From NCBI GenBank assembly GCA_011033025.1, contig WFMF01000234.1:193817-257816 (forward strand): a stretch of 64,000 bases of DNA. Reading direction: 5' to 3'. This document shows, one piece after another, positions 31,800 through 43,190 of the stretch. The notes below the pieces were generated by a model, which saw only the letters and a program-made list of their open reading frames with translations, was not told the DNA's origin and did not search any database. Every line of letters begins with the position of its first letter. Positions within the stretch are counted from its first letter, which is position 1. A program made the position numbers and the translations under genes. Source of the DNA: Beroe forskalii (taxonomy: Eukaryota > Ctenophora > Nuda > Beroida > Beroidae).

Positions 31800-32904
31800 G
31801 GGCATTAACGGCCCTCAGACCTGGAACATACCACACCGTTATCACTTGAATTCGGATTTGAGGTGTTAAGTTTAAGAATAATGTCTTTACTACTTTAGCA
31901 AGAAATAACTGGATGACGTATTGGATAGGGAATCGGGGTAGAACGCATTGAAATTATAGTTCCTTATGATGACTTATTAGCTACTTATGCAATGAAGGAG
32001 GATCAAGGTAAAAAGGATAAAATAAAATGGCCTGAAAAGTATTCGTTTAAGCGCGCTGTGATTCGCGATTTCGAAATATTTAGCCGAGGACTTAATATCA
32101 AATCATCATTGCATAACGCTCACGTAAAATGACCAAAAAGTCAGATGAGAATGTTTAGTTCCACCTTTCTACACATCCTAACAATTTAATGTAGGTACCT
32201 ACCTCTAATATCATGCGTTTGTCATAATCAGCAGGAGATCCAGGCTGCAGCATCATCTGCAATGGGGATCAGCGTCGGACAGTCAGATCATGGTGCCAGA
32301 CTCGGTTTCCTGAAATTGTTCAAACACGTTTTATTTTACCACGATGCTTAGCTTCCGTGAGATATTCAAAACAGTATAAATTATCTTTATATTGATCAGC
32401 AACCCCAGTCAGCAACCCCAGTTACGAAGGCAACATTTGTAAGTCATTTTAGTTTCATGAAATGATTCCTGTAAAACGAGTGGGTACATGTAGTCCAATG
32501 TCTTATCTACAAAGGTGTATGGGTATACTACAAACATAACAAAATACTACATATCGTATATATCGTACTTCTGCTCTTATGTACCTGGGTACCTACCAAC
32601 GTTGTAGGTATATCGTTTGGTTGGGTACTGATCCCATTAAAACCGGTCAGCGGAGTGAAAAATCGCCGGTAGGTAGAGATCTCCATCTTCACGAGATTAA
32701 CGTAGAGGTTCATAACTACTCCTGAACAATTCAACAAATCATTTATAGTCTCATCATTGCTATTGCGACGATGCTAGGAAAATATACGAGAAAATAGAGA
32801 TAATTGTAGAACGGTTGAACCTGGCCGAGATCGTGCTGAAAATCACACCAATGTGAACCAGGCCCTTCATGACACAAACTATAATCAAATGATAATGTGT
32901 ATGA
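31800..32904. other. Non-coding stretch
   Basis: No gene recognised. Holds the second copy of the short dispersed repeat (32498-32552) and many TAGGTACCTA-like palindromes, which continue to 36.6 kb. Confidence 0.5.
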
Positions 32905-33003
32905 GTTTACTGAAATGCCGCTGCATCTGAGCAGCTGCATCTGAGCAGCGTTTTGGCGGGAATGCAGCTGCATTCCCGCCATTCATGCAATTTTTCAGTA
33001 AAC
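32905..33003. mobile_element. 99-bp foldback element with 26-bp perfect palindrome
   Basis: GTTTACTGAAA and TTTCAGTAAAC form the ends. Inside are a direct duplication of GCTGCATCTGAGCA and the palindrome GGCGGGAATGCAG/CTGCATTCCCGCC (32955-32980). No matching target duplication is seen, so MITE status is likely but not proven. Confidence 0.65.
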
Positions 33004-33820
33004 GACCATTAAAAGGTCAATTAGCTATTTGGTCACTCGCAAGAATTCTATCTTGGTCTACCTATATTAAGAAAAAGTTCTGGTTTTGGCCAAAAGTGGC
33101 AATTTTATGTGGAATCATTGTTGTTCCCGTATACCCACCAACGTAATTTTTGCACTGTGGCTTGCAAAGTTATTTACGTAAGAAATAACGACATATGATG
33201 CGTAATGCGCGGCGTTCCCATGAGCCCGCATTGCGTGTTTTGCTCGACAGCAAAATGAGCCTTAATAATTTCGAACTTTTTCGTGACGTTATTTTGTTTA
33301 ACTCATTGAGCTGGTCATTTTGGTACCAAATTTATGGTAATTTGTTAACTTTTTTTAATTTCGCGACGCCGGTCTTTGCTCCTTACTTGATCACGATGAG
33401 CGAGGTGCCCTTTGCGTAGCACAATTATGGCCAGGACAAATTTTTATATGAGTGGACCAGTGAACTATCTTATTCTATTCAACAAGAATTGCGCCTGCAC
33501 CGACACAATTGTTGTTGTTCCCGTAGGCCGTATGCAGGCGCTTAATTTCCCTCCCCCGCGATGCTTGATGTAACCTTAGCATCATAATACAAAAACCCAG
33601 TCGTAGTAAGACTATAAATACTGTTCCGATGCACGTGCTGCGCGCAACCACCGAGAACACGAATTGGCACGTGCCATTTCTTCTAAAATTCTTGCGCGCG
33701 CGTTCGTTGTTGCACTCAGTTCGTTGTAGATTTCGCGCCATTTTGTTGAATTGGTTTACGTTTCGCATCAAATTGTGTCAGCGTTTATTCACGCAATGTA
33801 TTTTCTTGAATGTTTATACT
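33004..33820. other. Non-coding stretch
   Basis: Short frames at 33195-33419 (plus) and 33475-33771 (minus) have no recognisable family and no paired splice sites. Nothing else seen. Confidence 0.45.
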
Positions 33821-34058
33821 AAGGCGCCCGTAACGTTCGTCGGTCGATCGAATGGAATTGGTCGATCGATCAACTTTATTTGATCGACTGATGTGTTCTA
33901 AATAGAAAATCTTTGAGCTAGTAGGGAAACAACTAAATATTGCCCATTTAAACACGATTTAAGTCATTAGGGACCAGTAAAACTCATTATTCATTCAAAT
34001 GGAGTTGATCGATCGACCAATTCCATTCGATCGACCGACGAACGTTACGGGCGCTTAA
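33821..34058. mobile_element. 238-bp TIR element (MITE) with about 54-bp inverted ends
   Basis: Left end AAGGCGCCCGTAACGTTCGT and onward is inverted at the right end with one extra G. The ends are rich in TCGATCGA. Flanks CTAA (left) and TTAA (right) would fit a TTAA target duplication with one change, as in piggyBac or Kolobok, but this is weak. The interior has no coding capacity. A CpG-decayed single end lies at 29541. Confidence 0.82.
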
Positions 34059-34456
34059 GTTGATATCACTTTTTATCTGACTTTCAAATTTCGTGCGTGT
34101 GTTTTCTGTTTCAATGCTGTCTCTTGTTCCAAAAAGCAATATTTGTCTTTCACAGCGAAAAGTATTTCTCAAACTTAGTCGAATCCAGCAGAAACTATAA
34201 AGGTTATGCATTTGGTACTAATTCTTGAACAAAACCGAAGCCTTTTCCTCAAATCTACCGCCCAACTCACACCTAAGATTTTAACTTTTTAAGACACGAA
34301 TTCTTCAACAGCCTAATCAAATTTAGAAATTTTTACAATTTAATTTTGGAGTTCGAGCATGCGGCACGGATGGGCCAGATCAACCTACAAGATTTATACT
34401 TTTGACAACTGACAGCTCCATGAATTAAGAAATTCGTTATTTTGAAGATTTAAGTG

Positions 34457-34493
34457 ACATGGGGACGGAGGGACGGAGGGAGGGAGGGAGGGA
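34457..34493 (+). repeat. GGGACGGAGGGA G-rich microsatellite
   Basis: Seven or more GGG runs with short loops (GGGGACGGAGGGACGGAGGG and so on) on the plus strand; a candidate G-quadruplex. Confidence 0.7.
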
Positions 34494-34596
34494 CATTTTC
34501 GCGACTGATATTATAAAGGAGCAATCCGGGCACTTTCCAGAAATTACAGTAGTTGTATTGCAAAACTGGACCTGATATACACATATCCTATTTCTC

Positions 34597-35191
34597 GGCT
34601 AAAAAATGGGTGGACTTAACTCCGCGGCGGACCCGCTGCGGACCCGGTGGACCCGCTGCGGGTCCGCCGCGGACTCAACTAAAGTCCACCAGAAAATTTT
34701 TGGTGGACTTTGGTGGACCCGCAGCGGACTTTTTCGAAACTCCCTTAGCGGAGTGGTGGCTCCGCTTCTTGGTCCTTTCGGGCTCCGCCAGCGCACTGGT
34801 GGACAGTCCACGAAAAAGTCCACCAAAAAAGTCCACCGTGGACTAAAATAATTGTGGAGGTAAGTCCGCCGCGGAGTCAGTGCACTCCACCGGGCGGAGT
34901 CCATTAGCGGAGTCGAGTCCACTGGCGGACTCCACCAGTGGAGTCCACTGGTGGACTCCACAGTCCACTCCGCCAGTGGACTCGACTCAGCCAGTGGATT
35001 CGACTCCGCCAGCGGAGTCGACTCCGCCAGTGGACTCGACTCCGCCAGTGGACTCCGCCGGTAAGTGGTCCACCAAAGTCCACCAAAAAAATTTTCTGGT
35101 GGACTTTAGTTGAGTCCGCGGCAGACCCGCAGCGGGTCCACCGGGTCCGCAGCGGGTCCGCCGCGGAGTTGAGTCCACCCATTTTTTAGCC
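34597..35191. mobile_element. 595-bp foldback element with about 125-bp inverted arms, GGTGGACTCC family
   Basis: Left arm GGCTAAAAAATGGGTGGACT ... AACTAAAGTCCACCAGAAAA is matched inverted by the right arm ending CCACCCATTTTTTAGCC. Weaker inversion extends outward to TCCTATTT (34586) and AAATAGGA (about 35213). The centre is a GC-rich degenerate minisatellite of GTGGACTC/CGCCAGTGGACTCGA units. Another member lies at 57206-57668. Frames through it on both strands are repeat artefacts. Confidence 0.87.
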
Positions 35192-35213
35192 AAGCAGACC
35201 AACGAAAAATAGG

Positions 35214-36717
35214 AGCAATTTTTTGCTTCACACTTTCATGCTTCCATGGCATCAATGCATGTTTAACATATTCTTTACAATTTAGACTTTTATAGAGTTG
35301 TAATTTGACTTAAAAGCTTTAAGTTTAGCATTCTAATTCTCATTCAGATGAGGCTGAATTACTCACTGAGTATGAAGGCCTAAACTGTGTCCAAGGGTAA
35401 ATCACCTAGAGCAGCAAAATCTTCCATTTGAAGTTCCAATGTAGCAATTTTTCATCTCCATTTATATTATTCAACTTGATAGGGACACAAAGGCCTTTAG
35501 GTACATGCGGGAATGTAATTACGCATGTAATTCTTTAGCTCCTAATAAACCATAGATTTCAGACTTTTTCATAACTTCATAAGATTTTTAGTTTTCATTT
35601 TACAGTGGGTTTTTAATCTGTATAAGTATTCCAAAACTGAGTGACCGAGAGTCATAGGTACATTTTGATTTTTTGGTACCTATATAAGCTCTCCGCTTTC
35701 AACACTGGCTTTTTATACCTAAGTAGTAATAGAGTAATAGTACCTAGTTGAGTCATGTGTATATGGAGCGAAAACTCAATGAAAGCTCCCTGGCATGAGA
35801 CACAAGTGGTTATATTTTGCTAGTTTGCCGCATTTCATCTTGAAAATAAAACAAAAAGTACCTTTAAATGTTTGCAGTTGTTTGCTTTTATAGTAACGTA
35901 GGTAGTAGGTACCCTATTTATTTGACCAACTCATTTAGGTACCATACTACCATATACCTATTTATTTTCCGTGTTCATTTACCCTGTTCAGTTTTATAAC
36001 CAAGCTTTTACCTTACTCCCAAAGAACTGTATTATGTATGATGTACCTAATATTTACGCACAAACACAATAACCAACACCCTTGAATCATCATACTTTTT
36101 ACATTTGCAAAAACCTATAATTACCTACAGCTGTACAATGTATACGGATTACAGTGTAAGTGTACTCCATGAGTGAGTTATTTAGTTCTTCATTTTGTAC
36201 TTTTTGCTTGGTTTGTCCTTCAGTGTTCTACGGAGTGTACATTTTATGGACTTTTTTTGTTGCTGCTAGTGCCTACATACTATTTTGCTTGATTTTCAAT
36301 GTTAGATTATGATGCATCGGTGAATAGAGTATCGAATCGACTTAATGTGAGTGATAACTGAAGCGAACCCGCCCGGCGCTTCCGGATGTATTAATTTTAG
36401 ATGTGGGTTGTTGATTTCAGATGTACTATTTGCAGAGCTTTATGCCACTACTTCCATGCAATTGTGCTCGTAAACGTAATCCATGCACATTGCACGTGGA
36501 ATATGATCAGTTCATGATTCATCATTGCATGTGATCATTAAATTTCGGAAAGTTACCAAATTTCCTCATTTTATTTGGTAACAGAGCTATACATCATATA
36601 ATGAAGATTGGAGTAATGGTACCTACACACTAAGTTAACGTAAAATCGACAGAGTATCAAAATGTACATATCGGAGGAGAATGATTGATATGATCACAAT
36701 TGCCAGTTTAGAAACCG
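35214..36717. other. Non-coding stretch rich in GTACC/TAGGTA motifs
   Basis: No gene recognised in 1.5 kb. TAGGTACC, GGTACCTA and similar palindromic words occur far more often than in neighbouring sequence of similar composition. Confidence 0.45.
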
Positions 36718-37430
36718 TCAGTCCACCATAACCCAAAATTCATCGTTTGGGTGGTTTCGGATTGTTGTGGGTTGTTTTGGGTTGTTTCGGGCTGTTTCGA
36801 AACCATACGAAACAGCACAAAGTGCATAATTCATATTTTGTGTGGAATCGGCTGGTTTCAGGTGGTTTGAATACCCCAGAATATGGATTTTGGATAGTTT
36901 CAGGTGGGTTGGGTCGTTTTGGGTCATTTTGGTGGTTAGGATTCCCCAATTTATGCAAAAATTTGAAACAGGCAAAATTTTACCTTTGTTTGGAACTACC
37001 CGAAACGACCCAACCCACCGACCAACCCAAAATATGAATTTTGGGTGGTTTCAGGTGGTTTTGGGTGGTTTCGGGTGGTTTCAGGTGGTTTCGGTGGTTT
37101 CGGTGTTTTAAGTTCCCCAATTTATGCTAAAATTTCGAAACCATCCCGAAACCAGCCAAGCACGACCCAAAATTTTACTTAAATGTGGTGACCCGAAACC
37201 ACCGAAACCACCGAAACCAACCCACCGTTGGCTGGATTGGGTGGGTTGAATGGTTTCAAAATAATTGGTGGTTTCGGATGGTTTCGGCTGGTTTCGGCTG
37301 GTTTCGGGTGGTTTCGGGTGGTTTCGGGTGGTTTCGGAGTTATGTTGGGTGGTTTCGGGGGTGGTTTCGGGTGGGTTGGGTGGTTTCGGCTGGTTTCGGG
37401 TGGTTTCGGGTGGTTCCACCTTTTAGTATC
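36718..37430. repeat. GGTTTCGGGT satellite, long array
   Basis: Runs of GGTTTCGGGTG (10 bp, plus orientation) alternate with CGAAACCACC (minus orientation), separated by AT-rich spacers such as CCCCAATTTATGC that recur three times. The densest part is 37262-37420. It ends with CTTTTAGTATCAACGA, the same boundary as the 283-437 array, directly abutting duplicate copy B. Confidence 0.88.
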
Positions 37431-37431
37431 A

Positions 37432-37832
37432 ACGACACCGAGAGATTAAGACGATATGGGAGCAGGATATAGAGGGACTGAAGGCAGTTGTGGAGACAGT
37501 AGACTTAGAGGCACTGAAGACAGTAGTGAACACAGTAGTGGAGACTGAAGACAGTAGTGGAGACAGAAACTTTGACACCGCAGTCAAGATGTCGCACTGT
37601 GAGGAAGCAGCATCATCATTGGATGTGGGTTTACAAACAAACTTTGTGAGTGCTTCTACTGTGTACTGTGTGTGCTACCCACCACTTTTCCAGACCAGTC
37701 GAATTTGCCGTCGAGAGGGAATCCGCTTCGTTCGTAGAGGTCTTGGAAAAGTCGTCGCAGGTACGCGTAGTCTGGAACTTCGAAGAAATCAAGGTTCCTA
37801 ACATAGTGAAGGTAGGTGCAGAATTCCGCTGA
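37432..37832 (+). pseudogene. Coiled-coil ORF remnant, copy B
   Basis: Homologue of the frame at 4976-5377: HREIKTIWEQDIEGLKAVVE at the start and [12 protein letters not shown] at the end. Between them an ACTGAAGACAGTAGTGGAGA repeat has expanded, and the frame changes near 37.65 kb. The C-terminal 60 codons differ from copy A mainly by conservative replacements (FVKVLEE/FVEVLEK, NFEEVKV/NFEEIKV). Function unknown. Confidence 0.4.
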
Positions 37833-39659
37833 ACAGAAGAATCAATCAGGATGAAATAGGAATAAGGATAGGTCATTGTTGTAAGTTAAGATATATCTAT
37901 CATCATTCACACAATCACATTCTTTGTCACATTCAAGTTTCAATTATATAATATGTTGAGTAAGTCTGCCACGAAGGATTGCAAAGCAGGGTTAAGAGTG
38001 TATAACTACACAGAACAATTGGGAATCGTTTGAAAGTAATTTCAAGTTTTAGCTAATATAATACTACTGACAGGGGAAGTTTGCACATAACTCCTCTATC
38101 TCTGTTCTTCGTTTAGTTTCTCCTATCTTCTGATATCGCTCTTTCAATGTATCCGCCTGAAGCATAGGGAAGGTCTTGTGCGTGTGCATTTTTTGGACCA
38201 CATAAAAGGAATGATGCAGACTATGAATTAGAAGTAGAAGCAGTTGAGGATATTGTTGTCATAGACGAATGAATTACTGATGCCTTAATTTTGAGTCAAG
38301 AAATTTTTTTTTGATCCTTCAGCTCCTCAAGTATCAAAGAGCTAAAATAAGTACGCTCTTTGAATACGCATCACTTTAATTTTACGCACTAAATTTTTGC
38401 GATTTCGACGAAAATTGCACAATTGAGTCTCTCACAAATTTCTAGCCTTATAACTTAATTTAAGGTATTTCGACCCCACTGATAATTAGGTTGTGTAGAG
38501 TAGCCTGAAAAACTCAATGGATATCCTCGGTGAAGAGAATTAGAACTGTGAGGTTCAGTAGACAAATCTATTGTGACAGATTATAGACTAGAATAACATC
38601 ATGTTGAATAGATAAGCTTGTGTCACGTGCACGACAAGTGAGATGCTTGACGTGCAAACTAACAATTTCTAATACATCGAGTTCAATACAATGGTTTTAA
38701 CACCTATAAAAGGCTCGGCAACGTCAATACGATTATCTCATCTTAGAGTAACCACCCATACTACAAACTACAGATTCATTTAGTCCAAATTACCTTAGTA
38801 CAGTATATTCTACAGGTAACTCGGTAATCTGCCGATGCACACCTAAGGTACAACCTAGGCCTAGACACACCTCAGGCACAAGAAATATCTGGGCACAACC
38901 ACCTGGGACACACTAAGGACACAAAACAGATCTCGGGCACCCTGGGGCACAGATCTCGGGCACACCTAGGGTACACTAAGTAGACAAAAATATCTGGGCT
39001 CAACCACCTCGGGCACATCTCGGTTGAATTCATCATGAAACTAAGACAATGATAGATTTTTATAGGTACGTCACAAAATTTATATGAATGAGCCGAATCG
39101 TACGAATTTGATGATTTACAAATGTTGTGTTGTACTAAGGTAACCAGATGAGTGAATTTTTTAACCGGTATTAGTCCAGCGAGTACCGACAAGTTCTGAG
39201 CCAATCTATAAATAAATACATAACATTTATTCAAAAAACTATTTCATTCCATCGTTAAATCATCGTTATCTTTCCGGAAAACGTGTGATTAACATTAAAA
39301 GATTTCGGCCAATTATCCTGATCATGTGTTTCACAAGAGCCTGTGTATTTACTCAAGTCTCAATTATAATTGTACTCAGTACTACAAAACCACCAATCTA
39401 CACAATTCACTAAAAATGTAGAAGAACACTGTACAATTGTACATTACAAGATGAGTAGCTTATAATGGCATTTACAACTCAACAGAAGGTTTTAGATATA
39501 TTTCATGATAGATGCTCAAATTATAGTTTTACTCGACCTGAACTTATTACTTTATTATAGGCTGATAATTAAATTTCAATTTAACAGTGAGTGAGAAGAT
39601 GCAAAATAGTTTGAAAATCTCACCGAATCTCAAAGGGCCAGCACTACTACTACTAGTAC

Positions 39660-40596
39660 TAGGGCGTTCGGAAATGATTGTCACTACATGCATAAAATGA
39701 CAAATATGACCAAATATGTCAAAATTTCAACATATTCGAGTACAAGGGTCTCTACCCGACTGAATTGCAAATTTTCAGTGCTAACGAAGATTTTTGAGTG
39801 GGTCATCTAGCTTGTTTTTTGATTGTTTTCAGGTGCTCCGCTGTATGGCGAATTCTACATCATCTAAGTCATGTTTTTATGGTCCGATTTCACTATTCAG
39901 GACATGTTCAGGGCGTTCAGGTCCAAAACTAAAGAATAGGATGATTGGTTGACATCCGGGGCAAATTTCTGTACAATTTTACCCTGCATGATTGATAATG
40001 AGTAGAGCTAAAAAGTGGCAAATTTAACAGTTCAGTAACCGATAATGCAGTACACAGCTAGCATACACGTTTCTGAAGTTAAGAAAATTAGTCAAAATCT
40101 TAAAAATGGTTGTCTCGTATACAAAAGGTTCTGAACTAATAGCCTAACACCATAACCGAAGGTTTCAAATTATTTAAATGTTGTATTTCTGGACAATTGC
40201 CAGAGCAAAAGTTGCAACTGCCCTATCTGGAGCATATCCTTTTTGAGGTCAAAGCACCCCTTAGGATTATTTCATCTCGACGAAAAACAATCCATTTGTT
40301 CCGATTAGCATCCACGTGTACTGCAACATCCTCATTTTGATTATCTCACACTTCCTGGGTCCGTTGATAGCGCGTTTTCTTTGACAACGAAATTTGTGGT
40401 CAGTTTCGTACAGCGGAGCAAATAATTAGAAATTAAGATCCGCTGTAGAATGGGCTAAGAAAACTTACTAATGGGTAAAACCCGATTATCTAAATCCAAA
40501 AATGCCTGAAAAAAACGAATATCATATCAAAAAGTGATTCCCGGTAGCCGTTTCTCCAGAAAATCGCAAGTGACAATCTTTTCCGAACGCACTATT
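39660..40596. mobile_element. 0.94-kb non-autonomous hAT-like DNA transposon
   Basis: Left end TAGGGCGTTCGGAAATGATT and right end ...AATCTTTTCCGAACGCACTA form TIRs of about 25 bp with few mismatches. The flanks ACTAGTAC (39652-39659) and ACTAATAC (40597-40604) look like an 8-bp target duplication with one change. Copy A carries the empty site with a single ACTAGTAC near 7030. The interior has no transposase frame. Confidence 0.85.
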
Positions 40597-40668
40597 ACTA
40601 ATACTGGGACAGCGGACAGATAGTCATGAAATGACAGTTCACTACCAGCAATCACACATCTCGCTAAC

Positions 40669-40754
40669 CTTGAGTCCCTGCCACGGCAGACCGCCTCGAA
40701 GGAAATACATGAACATGTAGCCCAGCGCTTCCAGATCGTCCCTTCTGCTCTGCT
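40669..40754 (-). CDS. CSNK1G: Second copy of a CSNK1G exon, 86/86 identical
   Basis: This is the exon found at 7124-7209 ([20 protein letters not shown]...GLPWQGLK), with its AG acceptor, GT donor (GTTAGC) and full 86-bp length kept. All 86 bases agree while the flanking intron has changed by substitutions and indels. It should be exon 5 of a second CSNK1G copy whose exon 4 remains at about 50095-50282 and whose exons 1-3 would fall in the gap. The intron between exons 4 and 5 has grown from 1.8 to about 9.3 kb. Whether it is a real paralogue or the other haplotype cannot be decided from the sequence. Confidence 0.85.
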
Positions 40755-40864
40755 CTGAAAAAAACACGATTTAAACCACTACACTTATAAAGGCCCCAAG
40801 TAACGTCGGACACCGGGATTTTTAAACAAATTATCTCAAAAAAGCGCATGTGTCTCGAAATAAA

Positions 40865-41290
40865 AAGTGACAACTAGGAAAAAACCCGTGCTGAACTCGT
40901 AATAAACCGCAATAACCCGCAATAACCCGAAAAAACCGTCATACCCCGCAAAAACCGCATTAGCTCGTTAAAACCCGAGAAAACCCGCAATAACTCGCGA
41001 AAAACCTGCAAAAACCCGCAATAGCTCGTCAAAACCCGTAAAAACCCGCAATAGCTCGTGAAAACCCGTAAAAACCCGCAATAGCTCGTCAAAACCCGTG
41101 AAAACCCGCATTAGCTCGTAAAAACCCGTAAAAAATCCGCAAGAACTTGTTAAAATCTGCGAAAAACCGCAAGAGCTCGCAAAGACCGTAAGAACACGTG
41201 AAAATTCATAAAAATCCACGAAAACCCGCAAAAAAACCCGTGAAGGCCCGTTCAAACCCATAAAAAACGGTGGAAACCCGTATGACGTCA
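40865..41290. repeat. AAAACCCGCAATAGCTCGT repeat
   Basis: Tandem units of about 18-20 bases (AAAACCCGTAAAAACCCGCA, AATAGCTCGTC). A degraded stretch of the same style (AAAACCCGAAAAACCCC) lies at the other end of the 8.45-kb insertion in the same orientation. Minus-strand frames through it (ELLRVFTGFD) are artefacts. Confidence 0.85.
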
Positions 41291-41820
41291 TCAATTATCA
41301 AATTATACACTTAAATTAATTATAAGCTACACCGTACACACAAGTAACATTGTAAACAAAATGATCTACTTTCAAGTTTCTGGTCATTCGGAAGAAAATG
41401 CCGATCATTATTTTTCTTGAATTTCAAAATTTCAACTAATATTTAATGAATTATACAGTAAGAACTTCCTACTTATCTCTGCAACACATAACTTGAGTAT
41501 CCAACACGGCTAAAACCACAATTATATAACGGGTTTTTAAGTTTTTACGGGCAAAAATGGAGATCAATTGAAATGCCCTGGATAATAAGCCCAATTATAT
41601 TGGGGGGGGGGCAACCCCCAAAAATTTAACCCCTATTTGTCTTTTCCGATATCCACTTGGGGGTTTATGGGGGGTTAATTTTTCCAGGTGCCATTTCCAA
41701 AACGATCAAAATTTCAAACAAAAATGGCTTACAGTAATTGTGGTAAAAATTTGCAATTCTTGCAATCCTTGCTCAACTTTAAAGGCGTTTTTCAACTTAA
41801 AAGCGAAGAAAGGAAGAAAA
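41291..41820. other. Non-coding sequence inside the 8.45-kb insertion
   Basis: AT-rich; GGGGGGGGGCAACCCCC at about 41603 is a small inverted repeat (GGGGG against CCCCC). No frame of interest. Confidence 0.5.
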
Positions 41821-42371
41821 GTTATGCCAAAAATCTCTTAAAAATGGTACCATTCTAGAAAAGGGTCAAAAAATCATCAAAAAATGTTACCATTTCAGAA
41901 AAGGGCCAAAAAAGGTGCCATTTCAGAAAAAGGTTCGAAAATCCGCAACAAAAATGGTACCATTTCAGAAAACTGTCAAAAGCCCTCAACAAAAAATGGT
42001 ACCATTTCAAAAAAGGTAGAAAATCATCAACGAAAAATGGTACCAATTCAAAGAAGGGCCAAAAATAGTCAATAAAAAATGGTACCAATTCAGAAACGGG
42101 TCGAGAAGCATCAACGAAAAATAGTAGCATTTCGCAAAAGGGCCAAAAATGGTACAATTTCAGAAAAGGTTCGAAAATACGCAACAAAAATGGTACCATT
42201 TCAGCAAAGTGCCAAAAATCTTCAACAAAAGAAGGTACCATTTCACAAAAGGGTTTAAAATCGCCAAGAAAAAATGGTACCATTTCAAAAAAGGGTCGAA
42301 AATCCTTAACAAAATGGTACCATTTCAAAAAAAGGCAAAATATTGTCAACAAAAATGGTACCATTTCAGAA
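41821..42371. repeat. About 40-bp satellite with AATGGTACCATT core
   Basis: Around 13 units of AAAAATGGTACCATTTCAGA then AAAGGGTCGAAAATC..CAAC. The GGTACC core is palindromic. The 169-codon minus-strand frame (FLKWYHF, FEMVPFF) reflects repeat translation, not a protein. Confidence 0.9.
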
Positions 42372-42575
42372 TACCTTAGGAGGTGTATTTATGTGGGATA
42401 AAATTTCGGTGTTTCAAATTTTGGTAAGTTGAAAAGATGGGGATTTTTCAAGTTATTACTCTCGTTAACATATTATGATAATGACGTCATTTCGAAATGT
42501 CATGGTGGGTGATAAATGGGGATTTTTCTGAAAAATCCCCAAATTACAACCTTTATAAATAAACCTCCTAAGGTA
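42372..42575. mobile_element. About 200-bp mariner-like MITE inserted in the satellite
   Basis: TACCTTAGGAGGTGTATTTA at the left is inverted at the right (AAATAAACCTCCTAAGGTA). The satellite unit is cut between CATTTCAGAA and GGTTCGAAAA, and flanking TA on both sides fits a TA target duplication. The interior holds GGGATTTTTCTGAAAAATCCC, a 10-bp-arm hairpin. Confidence 0.8.
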
Positions 42576-43190
42576 GGTTCGAAAATAAGCACTAATATCA
42601 CCTTTCCACAACTAATATTACCTTCTCCAAGACCAGTGCTTCAGTTTCACCTCCAGCTTCAGTTTCACCTCCTGCCTCCACCGTCCTCCTTTCCAGTACA
42701 GCCTTCTTTGCCCCAATTATGCTCTGAAAGTGCCCCTGCCCATCTAGTCTCCCTGCCTCAGTGTCTTACACTATAGTACTATGGATTCCTCAGCCCTGTC
42801 TCGCCATAGTACCTTGGCCTTCTCCTCAAATTCCTCAGCCTGCACAGTGCACATCCTGGATTTGATATCTGGTTCCAGATATCATAAAGCACAAGGGCAA
42901 ATTTCGAATAGAGCTTGGGCCTTCTTTAATTAACCACATGGGCAAATTTCGCATGTTTGAACGACCTTGATTGACTCCCCCACCAATTAAATAAGCAGGA
43001 AAATGTTAGTTATAGAAATTTCAACTATAATGCTTCTGGCCGAAATTAAACCAAGGATAGGTCTTTTATGCTACATACCAAGCTCCTGTGGATCTACGGC
43101 CACATAGTAGACATAATAAAACAATCGATTTTTAACCTAAAAATCGTTTGGAAAGATGCTAGAAATTACTAAAATGTAACCCAAAAAGGT
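42576..43190. other. Non-coding sequence inside the 8.45-kb insertion
   Basis: Pyrimidine-rich 42600-42850 (CAGTTTCACCTCC repeated twice), then unremarkable sequence. No gene recognised. Confidence 0.45.

Noticed and set aside
30885-31849. Frames of 120-307 codons (AVVSGTSAWRHG repeats)
   Set aside because: Direct translation of the 40-bp minisatellite in three frames; no start context or conserved non-repeat domain.
33195-33419. 74-codon plus frame (MMRNARRSHEPALRVLLDSK)
   Set aside because: No known family, no regulatory or splice context.
34553-35202. Several frames of 70-120 codons in the GGTGGACTCC element
   Set aside because: Open in five or more frames at once because of GC-rich repeats; same for 57225-57721.
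40874-41294. 72- and 108-codon minus frames (CGFLRVFTSY, ELLRVFTGF)
   Set aside because: Translation of the AAAACCCG repeat.
41855-42364. 169-codon minus frame FLKWYHF/FEMVPFF
   Set aside because: Translation of the TGGTACCA satellite.
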